Below are positions 1-6,599 of a stretch of DNA of 7,178 nt, in pieces. Origin of the DNA: Candidatus Methanosuratincola petrocarbonis (ex Vanwonterghem et al. 2016) (GTDB lineage Archaea; Thermoproteota; Methanomethylicia; Methanomethylicales; Methanomethylicaceae); assembly GCA_001717015.1 (NCBI GenBank), contig MAGV01000029.1, positions 4,768 through 11,945 of the forward strand. Reading direction: 5' to 3'. Position 1 is the first letter of the stretch; each line of letters starts with the position of its first letter. The translations under genes and the position numbers were made by a program. The notes below the pieces were generated by a model. That model made no database searches. It was given only the letters and a program-made list of their open reading frames with translations, and was not told the DNA's origin.

Positions 1-884
1 CCGCCGATAAGACACCCAAGAAGTATAAGATTGCCTTCTTACTCCCAGGCCTTAACATTCCCTATGTAGCCACGGTTAAGGAGGGGGGGCTCCAGGCAGC
101 AAAAGATTTAGGGGCAGACATTGTTACCTACGATGCTCAGTGGGATGCCGCGAAGCAGCTTAGCCAGTTGGAAGATGTTATTGCTATCGGTGTTGATGCC
201 GTCGTATTCTACCCTGCGAATCCCCAAGGGGCCATCCCCGCGGTAGCCAAGGCTAATGCTGCAAAAATTCCTATTATGGCCGTTAATACAGCCATCGGGG
301 AAAAACAGGAGGCCTATCCAGGCACCTTTGCCTTTGTCGGCCACATCGAGGAAGAAGTAGGACAGCTGGCCGGCGAGCTAGCCCTGGAAGCCTTGGGCGG
401 CAAAGGTGGCAACGCAGTCATTATTGAAGGCAAAGCCGGAGATAGCATAGTCAACGGTCGCACTAGCGGTTTCAAAAAGGCCCTGGAAGGGAAAAATGTA
501 AAAATTATCGCCCAGCAGAACACCGACTGGACCAAAGAAGACGCACTCCGGGTGATGGAGGACATCCTTCAGGCAAATCCCAAGATCGACGTGGTTTTCG
601 CCCATGCTGACAACCTGGCCGCAGGAGCTATCAAGGCCATTGAGGAAGCCGGTAGGCTTTCCGAGATTAAGGTCGTTGCCACCGGCGGCTCCAAGGAAGG
701 GATTGAGAACATCAAGAACGGCAAGCAGTATGGCACACTGTTCTATTCTCCCTTCAAGGAAGGTTACATGGGCGTGGAGGCAGCCATCAAGTACTTGAAG
801 GGTGAAAAGGTTCCTAGCTTTATCAAGGAAGACAACCCCAAGGTTACTAAGGAAAACGTGGACCAGTTCAAGGCTGAATGGTAA
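1..884 (+). CDS. Sugar-type ABC transporter substrate-binding protein (5' end outside window)
   Basis: Extracellular ligand-binding subunit of a CUT2/ribose-type ABC importer; in Gram-positive bacteria such proteins are usually lipoproteins. The reading frame is open from base 3 to TAA at 882-884, giving 293 visible residues. The signal peptide and lipobox lie upstream of the window. The visible part opens as a type-1 periplasmic-binding fold (first strand KYKIAFLLPG, residues 7-16) and contains both lobes: a GNAVIIEGKAGDS segment, an arginine at visible residue 153 in NGRTSGF, and AHADN with Asp203, all at positions matching ligand-contact or hinge regions of RbsB-like proteins. The usual FDG/VDG aspartate of ribose binders is replaced by glycine (VATGGSKEG, G228), so the ligand is probably not plain ribose. 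The ATPase and permease follow, which fixes its role. Family call is firm; the ligand is unknown. Confidence 0.93.
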   Translation, partial: ADKTPKKYKIAFLLPGLNIPYVATVKEGGLQAAKDLGADIVTYDAQWDAAKQLSQLEDVIAIGVDAVVFYPANPQGAIPAVAKANAAKIPIMAVNTAIGEKQEAYPGTFAFVGHIEEEVGQLAGELALEALGGKGGNAVIIEGKAGDSIVNGRTSGFKKALEGKNVKIIAQQNTDWTKEDALRVMEDILQANPKIDVVFAHADNLAAGAIKAIEEAGRLSEIKVVATGGSKEGIENIKNGKQYGTLFYSPFKEGYMGVEAAIKYLKGEKVPSFIKEDNPKVTKENVDQFKAEW

Positions 885-898
885 TGCTGAGATAGCAG

Positions 899-931
899 TC
901 CCGGTAGGCCCGACTAATGGGCCTACCGGGA
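899..931 (+). repeat. Perfect hairpin between binding-protein and ATPase genes
   Basis: A 13-bp perfect inverted repeat with a 7-nt loop (arms 899-911 and 919-931). It can be lengthened by three more pairs (894-896 with 932-934) across a 2-nt bulge. No T-run follows, so it does not look like a strong intrinsic terminator. Such stems after a binding-protein gene are known to block 3' decay or partly attenuate transcription, so that the binding protein is made in excess over the membrane parts. That role here is inferred from position and structure. Confidence 0.75.
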
Positions 932-973
932 GCTGGCTAATGGGATAAGATCCGGCCAGTGGAAACAATGGTA

Positions 974-979
974 GAGGGG
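974..979 (+). promoter_or_regulatory. Ribosome binding site deciding the ATPase start
   Basis: GAGGGG lies 6 nt before GTG 986. The upstream in-frame GTG at 959 and ATG at 968 have no comparable purine-rich site before them, and the ATG at 992 is 12 nt away. This favours GTG 986, with ATG 992 as the alternative. Confidence 0.55.
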
Positions 980-985
980 TTTACC

Positions 986-2482
986 GTGAATATGGATAGA
1001 CCTTTACTGGAAATCGTACAAGTCTCAAAGTATTTTCCAGGGGTTAAAGCTCTGGACAAAGTTGGTTTCTCTGTCCAGAAAGGGGAGATCCACGGGCTGG
1101 CGGGAGAAAACGGGGCAGGTAAGTCTACCCTGATCAAGATTTTGGCGGGCGTTTATCCGAAGGATAGCGGGCAGATTTTCTTCCACGGCACCCCAGTCGA
1201 TTTTAGAAAACCCTTTCAGGCGCTCAGTCAAGGGATCAGTGTTATTTACCAAGAGTTAAACCTCGTGCCCCAGCTAGACGTAATCTCAAATATTTTCCTC
1301 GGGCGGGAATATTACGGATTTTTACGACGGTTAGACAATCTCAAGATGTTGCAAGAGTACGAAACGATTTGTGATAGTGTGGGCTTCCACTTTCCTCCAC
1401 ATCGCTTGGTGCGAGATCTTAGCATTGCCGAGCAGCAGATGGTTGAGATTTTGAAGGCCATATCTTTTAATGCAGAGCTCATTATCATGGATGAGCCTAC
1501 CTCATCACTTACGGAACGGGAAACCGGGCAACTATATAAGGTTATTAAGAAGCTTAAAGCTCAAGGTAAAACGATAATTTTCATTTCCCACTTCATCGAC
1601 GAACTGATAGAGCTTTCAGACCGCATAACAGTACTGCGGGACGGCCGCTATGTGGGTACCGTTGACTCCAGGAAGACAAGTAAACAGGAAATTATTGGCA
1701 TGATGGTGGGGCGTGAAATCAACGATATATTTGAATACTCGGAACGCCCCAGAGGTGAGGTCTTCCTATCTGTCAAGAACCTTTCAAAGCAAGGATTATT
1801 TAGAGACATTTCGTTTGAGGTAAGAAAGGGGGAGGTGCTGGGCCTTGCTGGCCTTGTCGGTGCTGGGAGAACGGAGGTTGCCAAGGCCATATTTGGGCTA
1901 CACCACTATGACGCAGGCGAAATTACCGTTGGAGGTAAGCGGTTAGTGCCTGGGAAGGCCGGGCAAGCCATCAAAGCAGGTATCGGACTTTTGCCGGAAG
2001 ATCGAAAAAGATACGGCTTGGTAATGGGGCTCTCTCTAGCAAAAAACCTTACACTGGCTAACCTTCGGGCGGTATCGCCTCTTGGGGTTATTCAAGCGAA
2101 GAAAGAACGCGATGCAGCGCTCCAGATGATGAAGGCTCTAAGCATTAAGACTCCTGGTCTTCACCAGATTGTAAGGTACCTGAGTGGAGGCAACCAACAG
2201 AAAGTTGTTTTCGGAAAATGGCTCCTGAAGGACTGCGAACTCTTAATCTTGGATGAACCCACGCGAGGTATTGATGTAGGGGCAAAGCTAGAAGTCTACA
2301 GGTTAATCGATGAACTGGCTCGATCCGGGAAGGCCATCATACTTATTTCTTGTGAGCTTCCTGAGATCCTCGGGTTGTCCGACCGCATTCTGGTTATGAA
2401 CCAGGGTCGAATTACAGCACAATTTTCCCGAGCAGAAGCGAGTCAGGAGAAAATCATGGCTGCTGCTTTATCTGTAGTTTAG
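986..2482 (+). CDS. CUT2-family sugar ABC transporter ATP-binding protein (two fused ATPase domains, RbsA/MglA type)
   Basis: Cytoplasmic ATPase powering the importer. With GTG 986 as start it has 498 residues, the usual length for RbsA-like proteins. Domain 1 has Walker A GENGAGKST (40-48), signature LSIAEQQ (145-151), Walker B LIIMDEP (165-171) and switch His202. Domain 2 has the degenerate Walker A GLVGAGRT (289-296, Arg for the usual Lys), signature LSGGNQQ (399-405) and Walker B LLILDEP (419-425), with ISCELPE where the switch histidine would sit. One canonical and one degenerate site is normal for the CUT2 family, so this is not a defect. The frame opens at GTG 959, but spacing to the ribosome site favours 986 or 992. 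It lies 101 bp after the binding-protein gene, across the hairpin, and 48 bp before the permease gene, and is probably cotranscribed with both. Confidence 0.95.
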   Translation: MNMDRPLLEIVQVSKYFPGVKALDKVGFSVQKGEIHGLAGENGAGKSTLIKILAGVYPKDSGQIFFHGTPVDFRKPFQALSQGISVIYQELNLVPQLDVISNIFLGREYYGFLRRLDNLKMLQEYETICDSVGFHFPPHRLVRDLSIAEQQMVEILKAISFNAELIIMDEPTSSLTERETGQLYKVIKKLKAQGKTIIFISHFIDELIELSDRITVLRDGRYVGTVDSRKTSKQEIIGMMVGREINDIFEYSERPRGEVFLSVKNLSKQGLFRDISFEVRKGEVLGLAGLVGAGRTEVAKAIFGLHHYDAGEITVGGKRLVPGKAGQAIKAGIGLLPEDRKRYGLVMGLSLAKNLTLANLRAVSPLGVIQAKKERDAALQMMKALSIKTPGLHQIVRYLSGGNQQKVVFGKWLLKDCELLILDEPTRGIDVGAKLEVYRLIDELARSGKAIILISCELPEILGLSDRILVMNQGRITAQFSRAEASQEKIMAAALSVV

Positions 2483-2530
2483 TGATATAGGCTTGGCGTA
2501 TAGAGACTAGCAAACGGGAAGGGAACAAGC

Positions 2531-3514
2531 ATGACGAGCGGTGGTCAAGTAGCCAGGAAATCCCTCTCGCTCCAGAAGGCCTGGTTTCTGACCAAAGGTA
2601 GGCTGCGTAGTCTTGGCATCGTAATCGGGCTAATAATCATGATCCTTTTCCTGGCCCTTAAGTCGGAGGCTTTTTTGAAGCCAGCCAACCTGCTTAACAT
2701 CTTGAGACAATCCTCAGTCGTGGGGATCATGGCCGTGGGTATGACCTTTGTTCTCATCGTAGGGGGCTTTGACCTTTCGGTAGGCTCGGCTATGGGGCTG
2801 GCCGGCGGGCTTGCGGTTGGCCTCCTGCCTAAGATTGGTCTGGGCCCATCTCTGCTAGTTGCGTTGTTAATGGGGATTGTAGCCGGTATGGTTAACGGGT
2901 TGCTGGTAGTTAAACTTAACGTCAACGCGTTTGTAGCCACCCTCGGCATCATGAATATTCTCCGGGGCATTCTCTTGATGTATTCCGGGGGGAAAACCAT
3001 GTTTTCCCCCGACCGGAGCTTTGCTTTAATCGGTTCGGGGTATCTGGGCCCCATCCCGATACCTGTAGTCATTTTTACCGTGGTAACGTTGTGTTCGGCT
3101 TTCATCCTCCACCGAACCAGATTTGGGCGATACATATACGCGGTCGGGGGCAATGAAGAGGCGAGCATCTTCTCGGGCATCGACGCAGGTTTTTACAAGG
3201 CGGCTTCTTTTGCCATCGTAGGTCTTCTAGCTGCCTTGTCCGGCGTAGTGTTGGCCTCCCGGTTGCAGTCCGTTGCCCCCATGGCAGGGTCGGGGTATGA
3301 ACTGGATGCTATTGCCGCTGCCGTGATTGGAGGCACCTCTATCTCAGGAGGTCAAGGAAGCATCTGGCAGACTGTAGCCGGCGTGTTTGTTCTAGGGGTA
3401 ATCAATAACGGGTTTAACATTCTAAACGTCAACGAGTATATCCAGTTGGTATTCAAGGGCGCTATCGTGGTTGCAGCTGTGGCCCTTGATACCTACAGCA
3501 AGCGCAAGACATGA
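2531..3514 (+). CDS. CUT2-family sugar ABC transporter permease (RbsC type, BPD_transp_2)
   Basis: Membrane channel subunit, 327 residues, which is normal for RbsC-like permeases; it likely works as a homodimer. ATG 2531 is preceded by AAGGGA at 2519-2524. After a short basic N-terminus (about residues 1-28) it is strongly hydrophobic, with many membrane segments. Family hallmarks are GGFDLSVGS (78-86) in the first half, then the cytoplasmic-loop stretch RFGRYIYAVGGNEEASIFSGI and the AAAVIGGTSISGGQGS region near the C-terminal third. It completes a binding protein-ATPase-permease set. Only one permease gene is present, as expected for CUT2 systems. The transported compound cannot be deduced. 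Confidence 0.95.
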   Translation: MTSGGQVARKSLSLQKAWFLTKGRLRSLGIVIGLIIMILFLALKSEAFLKPANLLNILRQSSVVGIMAVGMTFVLIVGGFDLSVGSAMGLAGGLAVGLLPKIGLGPSLLVALLMGIVAGMVNGLLVVKLNVNAFVATLGIMNILRGILLMYSGGKTMFSPDRSFALIGSGYLGPIPIPVVIFTVVTLCSAFILHRTRFGRYIYAVGGNEEASIFSGIDAGFYKAASFAIVGLLAALSGVVLASRLQSVAPMAGSGYELDAIAAAVIGGTSISGGQGSIWQTVAGVFVLGVINNGFNILNVNEYIQLVFKGAIVVAAVALDTYSKRKT

Positions 3515-3529
3515 ACGAATGTAACCTTT

Positions 3530-3587
3530 ATGCCTGGCAAAAGCCTGCAGGAGGTGGTGGGCTTGGGGTAGCAATATGGCCAGGCAT
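3530..3587 (+). repeat. Inverted repeat in the gap between importer and methyltransferase genes
   Basis: Arms ATGCCTGGC (3530-3538) and GCCAGGCAT (3579-3587) are perfect 9-bp complements around a 40-nt loop. The loop can form a smaller stem (3541-3545 with 3560-3564). No T-run follows, so it is not a standard terminator. It may be an mRNA processing or attenuation element, or an operator-like site separating the two expression blocks. The rest of the 3515-3656 gap shows no recognisable riboswitch and no convincing promoter. Confidence 0.5.
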
Positions 3588-3642
3588 TCTGCAGATCCAA
3601 GTTATCGATCAACCTTGTGGTAAGGATAAATAGGTGTGATGC

Positions 3643-3648
3643 GGAGGG
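3643..3648 (+). promoter_or_regulatory. Ribosome binding site deciding the start of the first URO-D-family gene
   Basis: GGAGGG lies 8 nt before ATG 3657. It sits inside the extension that would be coding if GTG 3636 or ATG 3639 were used, so 3657 is the better start. Confidence 0.7.
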
Positions 3649-3656
3649 TTGTAATC

Positions 3657-4694
3657 ATGGACAAGATGCGGCCGGTGGAACGTATTAAACTTGCTGTAGA
3701 GCATAAGCAGCCAGACCGGGTTCCAGTGTTTCCTGTTTGCGTTGCACACGCAGCGAAGAATTATGGCATCACTTACCGTGATTACTGCACTAGTGCTGAA
3801 AACCTTGCCAGGGCGGCCATCCATTGCTCACGGACCTACGGGCTCGATGGGGTGTTTGTTCAGGCTTGTGGATGGCAAGAAGCCGAAGCAATGGGCGTAG
3901 AGCTTTACTATCCCGAGGATAATGCTCCTAGCGGCAAGGCCCCCATTGTGAAAACCCGTGAGGAACTCAAGAAACTGCGGGTGCCTGACCCCCTCAAGGA
4001 TGGGCGGATGCCCATGGTGGTTAAAGCCAATGAGCTGGTGGTTAAGGAGGTTGGGCATGAACTTTACGTTAAGAGCCAGATAGATCAGGCACCGTTTGCT
4101 CTAGCCTGTGAACTGGTTGGCTTTGAGCAGGCCTTCTTGCTGATGTATGATGACCCGAGTTTCCTTCACGAGTTACTGGAGATCTGCACGGAAACGCAAA
4201 TCCGCTACGGGAAAGCCATCGCCTCGACCGGGGTGCACAATGTCTTCATGGGCGAGGCCATCGCCAGCCAAATTTCGCCTGCTCAATATAAAGAGTTCTC
4301 GCTACCGTACAACCGCCGGGTGATTGATGCCATGCATGAGTTAGGGGTTACCGTAACTCTGCATACATGTGGAAACTCGAGCTATATACTGGAGCTCATG
4401 GCGGATACGGGTGCAGATATTATCGAGTTTGATTCCATGGTTGACATAGCCGAGGCTAAACGAAGGGTTGGCGACCGCGTTTGCCTGCAGGGTAACGTGG
4501 ATACCGGTCTGGTGTTGCAGGGGACACCAGATGAGGTAGAGGCGGCAGCCAAAGACTGCATTGAGAAGGCCGCGTCGGGAGGGGGCTTTATCCTTGCCTG
4601 TGGTTGTGAGCCAGCCCCGAATACACCCCAGGCGAACCTCCATGCCTTGGTGGCGGCGGCTAAGAAGTATGGTCGTTATCCAATTACACAGTGA
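3657..4694 (+). CDS. URO-D superfamily methyltransferase, MtaA/CmuA-like with zinc-site residues
   Basis: Cytoplasmic TIM-barrel protein of the uroporphyrinogen-decarboxylase superfamily, 345 residues, similar in length to MtaA/MtbA. It begins with the family signature RPVERIKLAVEHKQPDRVPVFP. It keeps the zinc ligands of the methyltransferase branch: H236-x-C238 (LHTCGN) and C317 in ACGCEPAPNTP. These activate a thiol or methyl acceptor in MtaA-like enzymes, and true heme-pathway decarboxylases lack them. GNVDTGLVLQGTPDEV also matches this branch. Gene order (another URO-D protein, then a corrinoid protein) supports methyl transfer to or from cobalt. Whether it demethylates the imported substrate (as CmuA does for chloromethane) or methylates a thiol cannot be settled here. 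Bacteria of this type generally lack coenzyme M, so substrate demethylation is favoured. HemE is unlikely. A further cysteine (C315) precedes the ligand cysteine, where relatives as I recall them often have proline. Confidence 0.88.
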   Translation: MDKMRPVERIKLAVEHKQPDRVPVFPVCVAHAAKNYGITYRDYCTSAENLARAAIHCSRTYGLDGVFVQACGWQEAEAMGVELYYPEDNAPSGKAPIVKTREELKKLRVPDPLKDGRMPMVVKANELVVKEVGHELYVKSQIDQAPFALACELVGFEQAFLLMYDDPSFLHELLEICTETQIRYGKAIASTGVHNVFMGEAIASQISPAQYKEFSLPYNRRVIDAMHELGVTVTLHTCGNSSYILELMADTGADIIEFDSMVDIAEAKRRVGDRVCLQGNVDTGLVLQGTPDEVEAAAKDCIEKAASGGGFILACGCEPAPNTPQANLHALVAAAKKYGRYPITQ

Positions 4695-4730
4695 CCTCGC
4701 CGGGGTGGACACCTCAGGAGGGAAAGGGAA

Positions 4731-5858
4731 ATGCGTGCTTTTAGCCCACGCGAGCGGTTATTAGCTGCCATAAGACATGAGGAGACGGACCGTGTTCCCA
4801 TCGACCTCGGCGGGTACTTGGCTTCTGTTCACAAGATAGCCTATGCCAATTTGATTGATTACCTGAAGCTACCACTCCCCAAATTGGAGCCCTGGGACCG
4901 GGTGCAGCAGATCGTAGACGTTGATGAGAGCATCTTACGTATGTTCGAGGTGGATACCCGCCACATCCGGCTCAATCCACCAGACGGTTACACTGTTATG
5001 GAGCCAACCCCCGATTCCTACGTCGATGAGTGGGGTATCACGCGCAAATTTACTGGTATGTATTCCGACATTGTCAAAAACCCGCTCGCGGAGGCCACCG
5101 TGGCCGACCTAGACTCCTATCCATGGCCTGACCCTGCGGATCCCGGAAGGTTCCGGGGACTACGGGAGAAAGCCAAAGACTTGTATTTTAACACGGAGTT
5201 TGCTGTTATCGGTGACCCGGCGGGCTACGGCTTGGTTGAACTGGGCTGTGGTATGAGAGGGTATGAGCAGTTCCTGATTGACCTGGCCCTGGAAAACCAG
5301 TTCTTCACCAGGTTTCTAGATGTTGCCCTAGGCATTATGAAAACGATGTGGATGCACTACCTGCACGAGGTGGGAGATTATCTCCAGGCGGTATGGCTTT
5401 GCGACGACTTTGGCACGCAACAGGGTATGCTGTTTTCCCCTCACCTTTTCCGGAAACACATAAAGCCCAGGTATAAGGAACTAGTCCAGCACATCAAGTC
5501 CATAGCCAACGTTAAGGTGCTACACCACTCTTGCGGGTCTATCGTAGCCATCATTGACGATCTGATAGAAATAGGAATCGACGTATTGAACCCCGTCCAG
5601 CCCCTGGCCAAGGGTATGCAAGCGGAAAGTATCAAGGAGCAGTTTGGCAGCAGGCTGGCTTTCCATGGAGCTATTGATGTACAGCAACTAATGCCGAGAG
5701 GTACGCCGGAAATGGTGTTTGAGGAAGCCCGAAGGATCATCACCATCATGAGTAAGGGGGGCGGATACATCTTTGCTCCTGGACACAACATCCAGCCAGA
5801 TGTGCCTCCGGAGAATATAGTCGCTTTGTTAAGGTCACCCTGCGCGGGTGAGCGGTGA
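4731..5858 (+). CDS. URO-D superfamily protein, divergent paralogue (putative methyltransferase)
   Basis: Second TIM-barrel member of the uroporphyrinogen-decarboxylase superfamily, 375 residues. ATG 4731 has a strong AGGAGGG site (4716-4722, 8-nt spacing) and follows the previous gene by 36 bp. The N-terminus shows the family pattern SPRERLLAAIRHEETDRVPIDLGG. It keeps an H-x-C pair (H266, C268 in HHSCGS), but the third zinc-ligand position is histidine (H352 in APGHNIQPDVPPENI) rather than cysteine. DEWG (near residue 100) and the CDDFGTQQG segment fit a subgroup common beside corrinoid proteins in anaerobes. It is only distantly similar to the preceding gene product, so the pair is not a recent tandem duplication. 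It could be the substrate-demethylating partner or a second subunit. The methyl donor is unknown; HemE is unlikely because of the H-x-C...H set and the context. Confidence 0.85.
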   Translation: MRAFSPRERLLAAIRHEETDRVPIDLGGYLASVHKIAYANLIDYLKLPLPKLEPWDRVQQIVDVDESILRMFEVDTRHIRLNPPDGYTVMEPTPDSYVDEWGITRKFTGMYSDIVKNPLAEATVADLDSYPWPDPADPGRFRGLREKAKDLYFNTEFAVIGDPAGYGLVELGCGMRGYEQFLIDLALENQFFTRFLDVALGIMKTMWMHYLHEVGDYLQAVWLCDDFGTQQGMLFSPHLFRKHIKPRYKELVQHIKSIANVKVLHHSCGSIVAIIDDLIEIGIDVLNPVQPLAKGMQAESIKEQFGSRLAFHGAIDVQQLMPRGTPEMVFEEARRIITIMSKGGGYIFAPGHNIQPDVPPENIVALLRSPCAGER

Positions 5859-5876
5859 ACATCAGCATATTTTGGA

Positions 5877-5882
5877 AAGGAG
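5877..5882 (+). promoter_or_regulatory. Ribosome binding site deciding the corrinoid-protein start
   Basis: AAGGAG lies 10 nt before ATG 5893. The frame is open back to GTG 5848, which would overlap the previous gene by 11 bp, but family similarity begins only at the ATG (SDTLKQLTEAVIAG). Confidence 0.7.
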
Positions 5883-5892
5883 ATGGTGGGTA

Positions 5893-6534
5893 ATGTCTGA
5901 TACTTTGAAGCAACTGACTGAGGCGGTGATTGCTGGCAATGCCACCTTAGCAGGTAAGATCACGGAACAGGCTCTGGCGGAGGGCATTGCGCCGACCAAG
6001 GTGCTAACCGATGGACTGATTGCTGGTATGAGCGTAGTGGGAGTCCGGTTCAAGGCTGAAGAGATCTTTGTGCCTGAGGTACTGATTGCAGCCCGGGCCA
6101 TGAAGACCGGCGTGGAGATCTTAAGGCCCCGGTTAGCCGGTGAAGCTGTCCCCATGGCCGGTACCATCGTATTAGGTACTGTCCAAGGTGATCTCCATGA
6201 TATAGGGAAGAATCTGGTGGCCATGATGATGGAAGGTGTTGGTTTCAAAGTTATTGATCTGGGAGTCAATGTAGCACCGGAGAGGTTCGTCGAGGCCATA
6301 AATGAACATGAACCTGATCTGGTAGGCATGTCTGCCTTGCTGACGACGACCATGCCCATGATGAAGGAGACTTTGGAGGCCTTCAAAGCCGCTGGAGTAA
6401 GGGGAAGAGTTAAAGTTGTGGTGGGCGGCGCTCCTGTGAACGAGAATTTCGCGAGACAAATCGGGGCCGATGGATATGCGCCCGATGCTGGCTCGGCGGC
6501 CGACCTGGCTAAAGCACTGGTCGTTACTGGCTAG
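5893..6534 (+). CDS. Methyl-corrinoid protein (MtbC/MttC/MtgC-like, B12-binding)
   Basis: Methyl carrier of a corrinoid methyltransferase system, 213 residues, the usual size. Residues 1 to about 85 form the four-helix B12-binding-2 cap (LTEAVIAGNATLAGKITEQA, then EEIFVPEVLIAARAMKTG). Residues ~90-213 form the Rossmann-like cobalamin domain with D100-x-H102-x-x-G105 (GDLHDIGKN), whose histidine is the lower cobalt ligand in this family. S147 in the S-x-L motif and the GGAPVN turn (G178-G179) hold the cofactor's nucleotide tail. It would accept a methyl group from a substrate-specific methyltransferase, probably one of the two upstream URO-D-type proteins, and give it to tetrahydrofolate or another acceptor. 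It lies 34 bp after the preceding gene and is likely cotranscribed. No reductive activator (RamA/ASKHA type) is visible in the window. Confidence 0.95.
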   Translation: MSDTLKQLTEAVIAGNATLAGKITEQALAEGIAPTKVLTDGLIAGMSVVGVRFKAEEIFVPEVLIAARAMKTGVEILRPRLAGEAVPMAGTIVLGTVQGDLHDIGKNLVAMMMEGVGFKVIDLGVNVAPERFVEAINEHEPDLVGMSALLTTTMPMMKETLEAFKAAGVRGRVKVVVGGAPVNENFARQIGADGYAPDAGSAADLAKALVVTG

Positions 6535-6537
6535 CGA

Positions 6538-6585
6538 ACAGGCCAATTTCCGGGGGGGACACCAATCCCTCGGGAAATGGCTTGT
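6538..6585 (+). repeat. Long bulged hairpin after the corrinoid-protein gene
   Basis: Starting 3 nt after the stop codon, 6538-6544 (ACAGGCC) pairs with 6579-6585 (including one G-U pair). After a 1-nt bulge, 6546-6551 pairs with 6573-6578. The inner G-rich run (6552-6558) can pair with CCCTC at 6567-6571, with small bulges. The result is a GC-rich stem of roughly 20 pairs. A G-run (6588-6592) follows instead of T residues, so it is not a classical terminator. It may protect the operon mRNA end or lower expression of the following gene. Confidence 0.6.
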
Positions 6586-6599
6586 CAGGGGGAATAAAG

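Noticed and set aside
378..968. Long open frames on the - strand (378-968, 2545-3180, 5862-6386)
   Set aside because: Each lies opposite a well-supported + strand gene and has no recognisable family features or ribosome site; they are by-products of GC-biased coding on the other strand.
959..985. Longer N-terminus for the ATPase starting at GTG 959 or ATG 968
   Set aside because: No ribosome site precedes these codons, the extra residues (ETMVEGFT) have no counterpart in RbsA-like proteins, and a good site (974-979) lies inside the extension.
3588..3656. Promoter with -10-like GATAAA near 3625 for the methyltransferase block
   Set aside because: The only -35 candidate at suitable spacing (TTATCG at 3602) is a poor match. 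A sigma-54-type GG...GC pair near 3536-3548 has 9 rather than 10 bases between the two motifs.
3515..3656. Cobalamin or SAM riboswitch upstream of the corrinoid-related genes
   Set aside because: I see no B12-box-like conserved string or other riboswitch core, and the gap is too short for a typical cobalamin riboswitch of about 200 nt.
5848..5892. Corrinoid protein starting at GTG 5848, overlapping the previous gene
   Set aside because: The extra 15 residues do not look like the family N-terminus, and AAGGAG at 5877-5882 serves ATG 5893.
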